Positions 1 to 6,431 of a DNA stretch of 8,112 nt are shown here, one piece after another. The notes beneath the pieces were generated by a model. That model ran no database searches. It had not been told where the DNA came from and worked only from the letters and a program-made list of their open reading frames with translations. The position numbers were made by a program, and so were the translations under genes. This DNA comes from Spirochaetales bacterium. GTDB taxonomy: Bacteria; Spirochaetota; Spirochaetia; SZUA-6; DRHE01. Position 1 is the first letter of the stretch. Each line of letters begins with the position of its first letter. The stretch is taken from the NCBI GenBank assembly GCA_016935715.1, contig JAFGQJ010000151.1, forward strand, positions 1 through 8,112, read 5' to 3'.

Positions 1-1
1 C

Positions 2-856
2 AGGCTCCAGCAGCGCAGCAGCTTCGCCGAGCGGGTGGCGGAGGACTACGACCGGCCGCGCCTGGGCTCCGTGCTCCGATCTGCCCGGGGTGTGGCCTAC
101 ATCGCCTACCTCATCTTCATGGCCGTGGTTATCCTGGCGCCGATGGTCACGGTCGTCGCCTATTCCTTCCAGGAGAGAAGCGGCTGGGCTCAAACGGCAG
201 TCAGCCTCGAGTGGTACCGCCGCATCCTCTCCGGAGGCGGGCCGTACCTGCGGGCCGTACTCAACAGCCTGTTCTTCGCTGTGGCGACGATGCTCCTGTC
301 CGTGCCGCTGGGAACCGTGCTGGCCTACGTGGGCTCGCGCAGCCGCTTCGCCGCAAGCCGGCTGCTGGAATCCCTCGCGATGCTGCCCATCGGCATCTCC
401 TCGATCATCCTGGGGCTGGGATACATCAAGGCCTACCAGCAGCTGCCCTGGGGGGTCCTGGGCAGCTGGTACGCCATCGTCTTCGCCCACACGGTGATCG
501 CCTATCCCTTCGTCATCCGGGTGGCCTCCGCGACCTTCCGCAAGATGGCCAGCTCCCTCTCCGAAGCGGCCCGCAGCCTGGGGGCCGGTCCCTGGCGGCT
601 GTTCTGGCACCTGGAGCTGCCCATTGCCCGCTCGGCTTTGATCACCGGGGCGGCCTTCGCCTTCGGCATCTCCGTGGGGGAGATCAACGCCAGCCTGATG
701 CTGTACAACGAGCGACTGATCACCATGCCGGTGATGATCTATCGCCTGATCGGGTCCTACAACTTCATCGGAGCCTGCGCCATGGGCTCCATGCTGATGC
801 TGTTCTGTTTTTTCGCGTTCCTGATCATCGACCGTGCCGGCGGGGAGGTCGGGTGA
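2..856 (+). CDS. ABC importer inner-membrane permease (C-terminal part, 5' end outside window)
   Basis: Membrane permease of a binding-protein-dependent ABC importer. About six hydrophobic segments are visible, starting with AYIAYLIFMAVVILAPMV and ending with MGSMLMLFCFFAFLIID. The cytoplasmic EAA loop that docks on the ATPase is clear: EAARSLGAGPWRLFWHLELP. The block FGISVGEINASLML followed by TMPVMIYRLIGSYNF resembles the second half of fused ThiP/FbpB-type permeases. The frame is open to the left edge and reads RLQQRSSFAERVAEDY, a charged linker, so I treat the gene as partial and probably a two-domain permease. A GTG at 35 is the only nearby internal start and lacks a Shine-Dalgarno site. 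It overlaps the ATPase gene by one base (TGATG), indicating translational coupling. Substrate (ferric iron, thiamine or another small solute) cannot be read from the sequence. Confidence 0.9.
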   Translation, partial: RLQQRSSFAERVAEDYDRPRLGSVLRSARGVAYIAYLIFMAVVILAPMVTVVAYSFQERSGWAQTAVSLEWYRRILSGGGPYLRAVLNSLFFAVATMLLSVPLGTVLAYVGSRSRFAASRLLESLAMLPIGISSIILGLGYIKAYQQLPWGVLGSWYAIVFAHTVIAYPFVIRVASATFRKMASSLSEAARSLGAGPWRLFWHLELPIARSALITGAAFAFGISVGEINASLMLYNERLITMPVMIYRLIGSYNFIGACAMGSMLMLFCFFAFLIIDRAGGEVG

Positions 857-1980
857 TGAGCCTGCGTCTGCAGAATGTCGAAAAGGTCTATCCCGATTTC
901 CGGCTGGAGCTGGATTTCGAGGTGCGCCAGGGGGAGCTGCTCATCCTGCTGGGCCCATCCGGCTGCGGCAAGACCACGACCCTGCGGCTGATAGCCGGAT
1001 TCATCGATCCGGACTCGGGCCTGCTGTCCATGGACGGGCGCCGCGTCGATACCCTTCCCCCCCACCGGCGGCGCATCGGCATCGTGTTCCAGGACTACGC
1101 CCTGTTTCCCCACCTGAACGTACGGGACAACATCGCCTTCGGGCTGAGGATGCAGGGATGGAGCCGCGGGGAGGCTCGCAAGCGTATCGGGGAGCTGCTC
1201 CGCCTGGTATCCCTGGAGGGGTACGACGTGAGGAGGGTGACCCGGCTGTCCGGGGGTGAGCAGCAGCGGGTCGCCCTGGCCAGGGCCCTGGCTCCGGAGC
1301 CGCGGCTGCTCCTGCTCGACGAGCCTCTCAGCGCCCTGGACGCCAAGCTGCGCAAGAGCCTGCGGACCGAGATCCGGCGGATCCAGCGGGAGCTGGGCGT
1401 GACGACCCTGTACGTGACCCACGACCAGGAGGAGGCCCTGGTCCTGGGCGACCGCGTCGCGGTGATGCGGGAGGGGCACATCGAGCAGATCGGCACCCCC
1501 GAGCAGGTCTACAACCGGCCCGGCAGCCTGTTCGTGGGCACCTTCCTGGGCCAGGCGAACCGGGTGCAGGGCTTCCTCAGGGAGCGGAAGGGGGAGATGG
1601 CTGTCGTGGAAACTCCCGTCGGGATCCTCCACGCCCGCCTGCCGGTGGAGGCCGGGCATGCGAAAACCGGGCAGGGGGAAGCCGGCCAGACGGAGACGAG
1701 CGGGGCGGCGGGCAATCACTCGGAGGTGACCGTTTTTTTCCGGCCCGAGCACTGCAGCACGGACGGCGGAAGGCCCGGGAGCGGGAGCCGCCCCAACCGC
1801 ATCAGCGGCCGGGTGATCCGCAGGGAGTACCTCGGCAGCCACCGTCTGATCGAGGTGGCGGCGGGCTCCGAGCGCTTCACCCTGGATCTGCCGGAGGGGC
1901 AGTCCCCCGAGATCGACGGTGCGATCCGCTTCTTCGTGGATCCGGACAGGATCTGTCTCTTCCCCGGCGAAGGATCCTGA
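856..1980 (+). CDS. ABC importer ATPase subunit, PotA/FbpC/UgpC-like, with TOBE domain
   Basis: Cytoplasmic ATP-hydrolysing subunit (374 aa) powering the importer whose permease lies just upstream. All nucleotide-binding motifs are intact: Walker A GPSGCGKTT at residues 33-41, Q-loop Gln79 in VFQDYALFPH, signature LSGGEQQ at 131-137, Walker B LLLLDEP at 151-157 followed by the D-loop SALD, and switch His189 in YVTHD. The segment after about residue 235 is a regulatory TOBE-type domain, with FFRPEHC and the final FFVDPDRICLF. The start is the ATG overlapping the permease stop; GGAGG at 844-848 sits 7 bases upstream. Residues 266-290 form a Gly/Ala/Thr/Gln-rich stretch that looks like an extra loop inserted in the TOBE region. 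The family covers iron, polyamine, sulfate, thiamine and sugar importers; no substrate-binding protein is in the window, so the cargo is unknown. Confidence 0.95.
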   Translation: MSLRLQNVEKVYPDFRLELDFEVRQGELLILLGPSGCGKTTTLRLIAGFIDPDSGLLSMDGRRVDTLPPHRRRIGIVFQDYALFPHLNVRDNIAFGLRMQGWSRGEARKRIGELLRLVSLEGYDVRRVTRLSGGEQQRVALARALAPEPRLLLLDEPLSALDAKLRKSLRTEIRRIQRELGVTTLYVTHDQEEALVLGDRVAVMREGHIEQIGTPEQVYNRPGSLFVGTFLGQANRVQGFLRERKGEMAVVETPVGILHARLPVEAGHAKTGQGEAGQTETSGAAGNHSEVTVFFRPEHCSTDGGRPGSGSRPNRISGRVIRREYLGSHRLIEVAAGSERFTLDLPEGQSPEIDGAIRFFVDPDRICLFPGEGS

Positions 1981-2091
1981 GCTTGCCCGGATTCGGGGAT
2001 TGTCCGTGGGTAGCGGGGGTTATTGAGGACGCCGTTTCTCGACAGATGCCGTCTCACCGATATTGCAGCGCCCCGGGTAGGGAAGAAGCTA

Positions 2092-2120
2092 TTGTCACGG
2101 GGTGAAAAAAAAGGTATGTA
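2092..2120 (+). promoter_or_regulatory. Candidate promoter for the DUF1638 gene
   Basis: TTGTCA (2092-2097; 5/6 match to the -35 consensus), 17 bases, then a weak -10, TATGTA (2115-2120). A better-looking TATAAA lies at 2119-2124 but would need a 21-base spacer. The spacer contains an A8 run. The rest of the gap behind the ABC ATPase gene (1981-2091) shows no clear terminator or gene. Read-through from the ABC operon is an alternative. Confidence 0.35.
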
Positions 2121-2141
2121 TAAATCCTGAGAGGATCACTA

Positions 2142-2888
2142 ATGTACTACAAACTCATCGCCTGCGACGTGTTGACCCGCGAGGTCTGCCACTGCATCGC
2201 CCGAAGCCCGCACACGGTGGACGTGGAGTTTACCGAAAAAGGGCAGCACGAGAACAGCGAACGGCTGCGCCTGCTGCTGCAGGAGAAGATCGACCGAACC
2301 GCGGAAAAGGCAACCCCCTACGATGCCATCCTTCTGGCCTATGGGCTGTGCGGCAACGCCACGGTCCGTCTGGAAGCCCGCAACACCCGTCTGGTGATTC
2401 CCCGTGCCCATGACTGCTGCACGATCTACCTGGGCTCCCGACGGCGCTTCAAAGAGCTGTTCGCCGACAATCCCAGCCGTCCCTTCAGCTCGGCGGGATA
2501 CATGGAGCGGGGGGACTCTTACCTCCATGACGGAGACACAGGCCGGTTGCTCGGCCTGGACAGGAGCTACGAGCAGTACGTAGCTCAATACGGGGAAGAG
2601 AATGCAAGATACATCATGCAAACCCTTGTTCTGTCTCGGGATGCCAACACCGATGACAAGGTCCTCTACATCGATGTTCCCGAAACCTCGCGGGAGGAAT
2701 ACGCCTCCCTGTGCCGCGAGAGCGCGGAGAAGGAGGGGCGGCAGTTCATCCGCGTGGAGGGGGATATCCGCCTGATCTGCAAGCTGGTCGAAGGATCCTG
2801 GGATGAGGAGGAGTTCCTGATCGTAGAGCCGGGCCAGAGGACGCAGGCCGTCTATGACTGGGAGGAGATCATCCGTGCGGGCAGGTAG
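2142..2888 (+). CDS. DUF1638 family protein, function unknown
   Basis: Soluble 248-aa protein with no signal peptide or membrane segment. I assign it to DUF1638 from two conserved blocks: YGLCGNAT at residues 67-74 and IPRAHDCC at 86-93 followed by YLGSRRRF, which together place Cys70, His90, Cys92 and Cys93 in a likely metal- or cofactor-binding cluster. The N-terminus (YYKLIACDVLTREV) is also typical. Family members are often found near corrinoid or methylamine methyltransferase genes in anaerobes, but none is in this window and no biochemical role is established that I can name. The ATG has a good Shine-Dalgarno site, GAGAGG at 2129-2134, 7 bases upstream. It is 161 bases downstream of the ABC ATPase gene on the same strand, so it could be read partly from that operon, and it is convergent with the mannosidase gene. 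Confidence 0.85.
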   Translation: MYYKLIACDVLTREVCHCIARSPHTVDVEFTEKGQHENSERLRLLLQEKIDRTAEKATPYDAILLAYGLCGNATVRLEARNTRLVIPRAHDCCTIYLGSRRRFKELFADNPSRPFSSAGYMERGDSYLHDGDTGRLLGLDRSYEQYVAQYGEENARYIMQTLVLSRDANTDDKVLYIDVPETSREEYASLCRESAEKEGRQFIRVEGDIRLICKLVEGSWDEEEFLIVEPGQRTQAVYDWEEIIRAGR

Positions 2889-2904
2889 CTCCGTCTCCTG
2901 CCCG
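2878..2904. terminator. Hairpin between convergent genes, possible bidirectional terminator
   Basis: Perfect 8-bp inverted repeat CGGGCAGG (2878-2885) and CCTGCCCG (2897-2904) with an 11-base loop. It includes the TAG stop of the DUF1638 gene (2886-2888) and ends 5 bases before the mannosidase stop triplet. Neither strand has a T-run after the stem, so it is not a standard intrinsic terminator. Its position between two converging 3' ends supports a role in transcription ending or mRNA 3'-end protection. Confidence 0.45.
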
Positions 2905-2909
2905 AGGCC

Positions 2910-5441
2910 TCAGATTTCCCGTTCCAGGAGATCTATCTCCATGAGAGTTCGCGCCTCGGGGTCCAGGAGCAGGCTCTTCAGCTCGAAGGGGCCGAAGTCG
3001 AGCTTGCGCCGTATCCCCACGGGCGGGATTGTGAGATTCGCGGTACGCTGCCTGCCGGTGGACTCGAACAGCCGCAGCACGTAGCCGCGGCGGCTCTCGG
3101 CGGCCTTGAAAGCGGCCAGCCGGACCGCGGGATCGTCGATCTGCAGCACCCCTCCACTCCCGGCTCCCGCCTCTTTTGCCGCGCCGCCGGCATGCGTTGC
3201 CCCACCGGCATGCGCTTCCCCGCCAGGCTGGAAGGATAGGATGCAGGGGGGCTCGTTGCGGGCCAGGGCGATGCTGTCGACGGCATCCATCAGCTCCTCT
3301 CGTCGGCCTGCCAGAAGCCAGAAGGTGAAACAGCGCTCGCCCTGGTCGATTCTCGGGATGAAGCGCCGGGCCAGCTCGAAGGGCCGGTCCGGGAGGGGAA
3401 GGGCCGAGTAGGCGGGAGAGCGCAGCAGGGAGAGCCGCAGCTGTCCCCCGGCCCAGTCAGCGGCGTAGATGCCGTCGTTGATGCAGGCCAGGGCCCCGTC
3501 CCGGTCCCGCGGCAGCAGGGCGACCCACCTGTGGATCACCGATTCCTCCCCGCCGTCCCTGAGCGTTTCGATACCGAAGGTTACCTGGCCCAGGCACTCG
3601 GCATCGCCGAGGAGGGTCGGGATCGCCAGCTTGAGCATCTTGTCCTTCTCGTTCCAGTATACCCGGAGCGTGATCTCGAGCTCCGTTCCCCGCTTGGGCA
3701 CCCTGTACTCCTGGCAGATGGCCGAACGGCCCCACCGCAGCAGTGCCTGGACCACGGTTCGCACCTCTCCCTCCTCCACCACCCGGAGGGACTGGAGCTC
3801 CGGCTCAGGCTCCCCGCAGAATTCGGCAGCGGTTTCCCGGTCCATCAGCTCGAAGCAGCCGGCCTCCTTTCGAAAGCTGCGGCTGCGGGAACCCCATGGA
3901 TCGGCGTCATCGGCGATGACGATGGGGCGGAATGAGCCTTCCCGCAGGTAGTCGATGCCGCCGGCGCTGTAGCGGTCCACCAGGCCGGTGCGGGCGTTGA
4001 TGTGCACCTCCAGATCCGCGGTTTTGAAGATCAGTTTCTCCTGCCCGCTGCGGGGACTCGCCTTTGGCCGCCCGGATTCGAGCCGGACGGAGCAGTCGAA
4101 GCGATTCATCCGGGCCGGCTCCAGCTCGGCGTAGAAGGCGATGCGCTTGCGCCAGTCCATGTTCAGGTTGCTGGCCTCCTGCTCCAGCTGGCAGGGGATC
4201 TGCCTGCCGTTGCTCACCAGGGAAGGAATGTGCCAGCCCTCCCCGCGGTTCTGATCGGCAAGCTGGAACTCGCATTCCCAGATCCCCCGCAGGGGAAAGG
4301 GATGGGGGTTGTAGATCAGGATCGGGAATTCGCCCTCGGACGCCCGTCTCTGGTTCGAGGACAGGGCGAAGAACGCTCTGGCTTTCAGCCGGCCGAGGAT
4401 CTCGAGGGCGTGACCCATCAGCCGCAGCGCCCACTGCTCGACCGCCGCGATCGACGAGCCGGGAAGGATGTCGTGAAACTCGCTGAGCAGCAGGTCGTAC
4501 AGCGCCCGCTCCACATCCTCTCCGGGGTACTCGAGGAGCCTGAGAAGGCAAGCCTGGGAGAGCATCTTCTCGGTGGCGTACAGCTCGCTTTCCAGGCGCC
4601 GGTGAGTCTGTTTGATGCGGATCTGCGAGGTGTAGCACCCCGCGGCCCAGGGATTGAGATCCGCAGCGCGGCTTGGCAGCTCCGGCTTCATCCGCCGGAG
4701 CTGCCGGAAATAGGCCTCCGGCGTGGAGTGGAGGAGCCGGTGGGTCGAAGTCCGGCGGATCAGCTCCTCCACCTCTTCCAGGTCCACCCTGGAGGGTCCT
4801 CCTCCATGATCGCCCATCCCCCACAGGACCATTCCAACCTCCCTGCCGCGGTGAGCGCGAATCCAGCTGCGGATCTTTTGCGCCGCCTGCCCCAGGTGGG
4901 ACATGTAATACTCCGAGGCCCGGTGAGCCAGGATGCGGGAACCGTCGTAGCCGACCCAGTAGAAATCCTCCGCCGGGAGGCTCATATCATCCTGCCTGGG
5001 CCTGCAGAATATGTACGAGTCGTAGCCCGCCCTGGCAAGGATCTGGACCAGTCCGCGGGAATGGCCGAAGGGATCGAAATTGATCGCCGTGGTCGGCTGC
5101 GCGCCGAACTTCTCGTGGAAGTACCTCCTGCCGGCCAGGATCTGGCGGACCAGGGATTCGCCGCAGGGCAGGTTGCAGTCCGGCTGAAGGAACCAGCCCC
5201 CCATGATGTGCCAGCGTCCCCCGCGCACCAGGTCCCGGATCCGGGCGAAGAGGCCGGGATCGTACTCCTCGATCCAGCGGTAGAGCAGAGCCTCGTTGTG
5301 GTTGAAGACGAATCCCCCGTACTCGTCGCAGAAATCGGCGGCTGTGCGGAAGGTGGACAGCGCCTCCGCGGCTCCCTCCTGCCACTCCCACAGCCAGACC
5401 GGATCCAGATGGGCGTTGCAGATCAGGTGTATCCAGTTCAT
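2910..5441 (-). CDS. Glycoside hydrolase family 38 alpha-mannosidase
   Basis: Zinc-dependent retaining alpha-mannosidase of 843 aa, predicted cytosolic because it begins directly with the catalytic domain and has no signal peptide. The first strand carries the zinc pair His11 and Asp13 in NAHLDPVWLWEW. INFDPFGHS at 120-128 holds the expected nucleophile and zinc ligand Asp123, GDHGGGP at 210-216 is a conserved family block, and EFHDILPGSS at 321-330 supplies the fourth zinc ligand, His323. The helical middle domain runs to about 345, followed by the long beta-rich C-terminal region. It probably trims mannose-containing oligosaccharides or a mannosyl solute imported by the cell; linkage specificity is not readable. 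The start ATG has no recognisable Shine-Dalgarno sequence although a strong promoter lies just upstream. Near the C-terminus is a short Gly/Ala/His repeat (residues about 740-765). No transporter or other glycosidase sits beside it. Confidence 0.93.
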   Translation of the reverse strand: MNWIHLICNAHLDPVWLWEWQEGAAEALSTFRTAADFCDEYGGFVFNHNEALLYRWIEEYDPGLFARIRDLVRGGRWHIMGGWFLQPDCNLPCGESLVRQILAGRRYFHEKFGAQPTTAINFDPFGHSRGLVQILARAGYDSYIFCRPRQDDMSLPAEDFYWVGYDGSRILAHRASEYYMSHLGQAAQKIRSWIRAHRGREVGMVLWGMGDHGGGPSRVDLEEVEELIRRTSTHRLLHSTPEAYFRQLRRMKPELPSRAADLNPWAAGCYTSQIRIKQTHRRLESELYATEKMLSQACLLRLLEYPGEDVERALYDLLLSEFHDILPGSSIAAVEQWALRLMGHALEILGRLKARAFFALSSNQRRASEGEFPILIYNPHPFPLRGIWECEFQLADQNRGEGWHIPSLVSNGRQIPCQLEQEASNLNMDWRKRIAFYAELEPARMNRFDCSVRLESGRPKASPRSGQEKLIFKTADLEVHINARTGLVDRYSAGGIDYLREGSFRPIVIADDADPWGSRSRSFRKEAGCFELMDRETAAEFCGEPEPELQSLRVVEEGEVRTVVQALLRWGRSAICQEYRVPKRGTELEITLRVYWNEKDKMLKLAIPTLLGDAECLGQVTFGIETLRDGGEESVIHRWVALLPRDRDGALACINDGIYAADWAGGQLRLSLLRSPAYSALPLPDRPFELARRFIPRIDQGERCFTFWLLAGRREELMDAVDSIALARNEPPCILSFQPGGEAHAGGATHAGGAAKEAGAGSGGVLQIDDPAVRLAAFKAAESRRGYVLRLFESTGRQRTANLTIPPVGIRRKLDFGPFELKSLLLDPEARTLMEIDLLEREI
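3187..3222 (-). repeat. 18-bp tandem duplication inside the GH38 gene
   Basis: Two adjacent 18-base units (3187-3204 and 3205-3222) match at 15 of 18 positions and both begin CCGGCATGCG on the plus strand. On the coding strand they give the six-residue repeats GGEAHA and GGATHA, followed by the related GGAAKEA. The frame is kept. It looks like a small slippage-type expansion in a surface linker. Confidence 0.7.
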
Positions 5442-5461
5442 GACTTACGGTGAGAACCCAA

Positions 5462-5490
5462 ACTATAGGAGGGATGGCCGTCTTGATCAA
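5462..5490 (-). promoter_or_regulatory. Sigma-70-type promoter of the GH38 gene
   Basis: On the minus strand TTGATC (plus 5485-5490) is followed by exactly 17 bases and TATAGT (plus 5462-5467; 5/6 match to TATAAT). Transcription would begin near 5455, only about 13 bases before the ATG at 5441. The -35 box lies in the perfect 10-bp palindrome CTTGATCAAG (5482-5491), which could be an operator. Confidence 0.65.
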
Positions 5491-5524
5491 GAGCAGGGAA
5501 GAGGGCTGGGCGGAAATGTTTCTC

Positions 5525-5554
5525 TTGCCGGCACCGCATGCCATCCACTACACT
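5525..5554 (+). promoter_or_regulatory. Candidate promoter of the kinase-BON gene
   Basis: TTGCCG (5525-5530), an 18-base spacer and TACACT (5549-5554) give 4/6 matches in each box. Transcription would start near 5561, on or next to the Shine-Dalgarno site, leaving a very short leader. It lies back to back with the GH38 promoter. The matches are weak, so a different start upstream is possible. Confidence 0.35.
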
Positions 5555-5576
5555 AGAAGCAGGAGGTAGCTGATCT

Positions 5577-6389
5577 ATGGTCACGATATCTCGAGAGGCC
5601 GGTGCCGGCGGGGATGAGATCGCCCGGCTTCTGGCCGAGGAGCTCAAGTGGGACTTTCTCGACAGGGAAGCCCTGGAGCGGCTCCTGGCCGAGCGGGGCG
5701 TTCCCAAGGGGGAGGTCGAGATCTACGACGAGAAGAGGCCGGGTCTCTGGCATCGATTTTCCGCCGAGAGAGACAGGTACCTGAACTTCATGAAGATGGC
5801 CGGCTACGATTTCGCCCGCAGGGGCAGCTGTGTGATCATGGGCAGGGGCGGACAGATCATGTTCCGGGATGTCCCCGGCACGGTCCGCGTGCGGGTGGTG
5901 GCGCCCCTGGAGGATCGGATCGAGGCGGTGCGGGAGAAGCTGCACAGCGACCAGCGGCGGGCCAGGCAGGCCGTTCAGCACGAAGACAACGAACGAGCCG
6001 GATTCCACCGCTTCTTCTTCCACGTGAAATGGGATACCCCGGAGCTCTACGATCTGGTCATCAACACCCGCTCCATCTCGCGGCGCTCGGCGGTTGATCT
6101 GATCCGGAGCGTCCTGGAGGCCGAAGAAGTGGCCGCGCTGAACAAAGAGAAGGCGCGGAAGCTGGAGGATCTCTATCTGGCACAAACGGTGATCATCGCC
6201 ATCCTGTACGAGCAGCAGCTGCCGGTCCACTTTTTGGAGGTCCAGGCGGTGTCCGGGACGGTAACGATCAAAGGTACTGCGGGCAGCCGTGACTCCGTCG
6301 CGCGTTGCGAAACCGCGGCGGCGAATGTGCCCGGAGTGACCACCGTCGCCAACCAGGTCGCCTTCGTCCCCGAATACGTCGGGGTTTAG
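5577..6389 (+). CDS. Cytidylate-kinase-like P-loop protein with C-terminal BON domain
   Basis: 270-aa protein of two parts. Residues 1 to about 185 match the cytidylate-kinase-like family (Cytidylate_kin2 type): MVTISREAGAGGDEIARLLA at the start is the family's Gly-rich phosphate-binding loop, which lacks the usual GKS/T; then come CVIMGRGGQIMFRDVP at 85-100, APLEDRIEAV at 109-118 and the YDLVINT block at 158-164. After a charged helix, residues about 200-266 resemble a BON domain, with FLEVQAVSGTVTIKGTAGS and VPGVTTVANQVAFVP. BON domains are best known from envelope proteins such as OsmY, yet this protein has no signal peptide. Start choice is firm: AGGAGGT at 5561-5567 is 9 bases before the ATG. 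The real substrate of this kinase-like branch is not established; a nucleotide or small-molecule kinase, or a sensory nucleotide-binding role, are all possible. It is divergent from the mannosidase and convergent with the amidohydrolase. Confidence 0.85.
   Translation: MVTISREAGAGGDEIARLLAEELKWDFLDREALERLLAERGVPKGEVEIYDEKRPGLWHRFSAERDRYLNFMKMAGYDFARRGSCVIMGRGGQIMFRDVPGTVRVRVVAPLEDRIEAVREKLHSDQRRARQAVQHEDNERAGFHRFFFHVKWDTPELYDLVINTRSISRRSAVDLIRSVLEAEEVAALNKEKARKLEDLYLAQTVIIAILYEQQLPVHFLEVQAVSGTVTIKGTAGSRDSVARCETAAANVPGVTTVANQVAFVPEYVGV
6368..6387 (+). terminator. Short hairpin at the 3' end of the kinase-BON gene, weak terminator candidate
   Basis: CCCCGA (6368-6373), a 5-base loop and TCGGGG (6379-6384) form a perfect 6-bp GC-rich stem followed by TTT, overlapping the last codons and the stop of the gene. 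The T-run is too short for a strong intrinsic terminator. The remaining 42-base gap to the amidohydrolase stop holds no better signal. Confidence 0.3.
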
Positions 6390-6431
6390 GGGAGCTGCGG
6401 GGCTCGGCTGCGCCGGAAGCGGGGATCGGCT

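Noticed and set aside
35..856. GTG at 35 as the true start of the permease
   Set aside because: No Shine-Dalgarno site upstream, and the frame stays open to the window edge with a linker-like sequence typical of fused permeases.
757..1842. 361-codon minus-strand frame opposite the ABC genes
   Set aside because: Low-complexity translation without family motifs, antisense to an ATPase with every ABC motif.
4002..5453. 483-codon open frame on the plus strand opposite the GH38 gene
   Set aside because: Composition is Pro/Gly/Arg/Leu-rich with no recognisable domain, and it lies fully antisense to a gene with intact GH38 catalytic motifs; a typical high-GC shadow frame.
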